Translations under genes and position numbers: made by a program
Assembly: GCA_028718265.1 (NCBI GenBank)
Contig: JAQUMG010000090.1
Location: 1 to 7,363, forward strand
Direction: 5' to 3'
DNA: 7,363 bases
Origin: Candidatus Omnitrophota bacterium
GTDB lineage: Bacteria > Omnitrophota > Koll11 > JAHIPI01
The notes under the pieces: generated by a model
Database searches by the model: none
What the model saw: only the letters and a program-made list of their open reading frames with translations
What the model was told of the DNA's origin: nothing
Shown: piece after piece, positions 7,034-7,363 of the stretch
How positions within the stretch are numbered: the stretch's first letter is position 1
Layout: each line of letters begins with the position of its first letter

Positions 7034-7363
7034 CCGTTTAATTTATTTATTTTGGTTATGTCGAATGTGCCGAATTTTTCGTATATCCGGATAGCAAGCG
7101 CCACTAAAACCGCTGTCACGGCCAGGCCTATGACTATGGAGGTCATGACCAGGGCCTGCGGAAGCGGATCAACCATGTTCAGTATTTCCTGGTCGGGTGC
7201 CAATATCGGCGAGCGGCCTTCCATGCGGTATCCGACGAGTATCAAAAACAGGTTGACGGCGTACTCGGCGATCATTATTCCCATTGCGATCTTTATGATG
7301 TTCCGCTTTCGCAGAACGCAGTATAGACCGACCGTGAATAATAGAAAACACATAAAATAGATA
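7030..7363 (-). CDS. mnhC: Na+/H+ antiporter subunit MnhC/MrpC-like (MbhG/NuoK-like), 5' end outside window
   Basis: At least 110 residues are visible and the frame is open to the right edge. The first in-frame ATG (7353) falls inside the first membrane helix, so the true start probably lies just beyond the window. Three helices are visible: FLLFTVGLYCVL, then IIKIAMGIMIAEYAVNLFLIL, then ALVMTSIVIGLAVTAVLVALAI. MVDPLPQALVMTSIVIG is the signature that separates MnhC from NuoK. The second helix carries a glutamate (AEYAVNL) in a position where MrpC proteins often have other residues; NuoK has a membrane glutamate in its own second helix, but alignment is needed to say if they match. The gene overlaps mnhD by 4 bases (ATGA). 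Confidence 0.9.
   Translation of the reverse strand, partial: IYFMCFLLFTVGLYCVLRKRNIIKIAMGIMIAEYAVNLFLILVGYRMEGRSPILAPDQEILNMVDPLPQALVMTSIVIGLAVTAVLVALAIRIYEKFGTFDITKINKLNG

Overview
The window comes from a bacterial chromosome of moderate GC content. It is densely packed, with every recognisable gene on the minus strand, so transcription runs from high to low coordinates. Gene content (a ferredoxin-linked Mrp-type ion-pump module, folate-precursor genes, a secreted glycosidase) and heavy use of ATA and AGG codons would fit an uncultured anaerobic lineage such as Omnitrophota, but taxonomy is a weak inference here.

Right-hand block (7363 down to 3692): six tightly overlapping genes form one operon. 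They are mnhC (5' end outside the window), mnhD, mnhE, mnhF and mnhG, followed by a ferredoxin-like protein with two 4Fe-4S motifs and a Cys4 tail. Gene order C-D-E-F-G matches the Mrp Na+/H+ antiporter. The terminal iron-sulfur subunit resembles NuoI/HycF, so the module probably belongs to a larger redox-driven ion pump (Mbh/Mbx-type or group 4 hydrogenase-related). Its catalytic and MnhA/B-type subunits would lie beyond the right edge or elsewhere.

Junction (3691 to 3553): this 139-base gap holds a near-consensus sigma-70-type promoter reading leftward (TTGAAA, 17-base spacer, TATAAT). It also holds a striking inverted repeat with 23-base arms matching at 22 positions. The repeat would sit in the 5' leader of the next transcript and looks like a REPIN or small non-autonomous element.

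Left-hand block (3552 down to 1): pabB, pabC and a secreted glycoside hydrolase with a TIM-barrel catalytic domain, whose 3' end is outside the window. PabB and PabC convert chorismate to p-aminobenzoate for folate synthesis. The glutaminase partner PabA is not in the window. The glycosidase starts 3 bases after the pabC stop and has its Shine-Dalgarno sequence inside the end of pabC, so it appears co-transcribed with an unrelated pathway.
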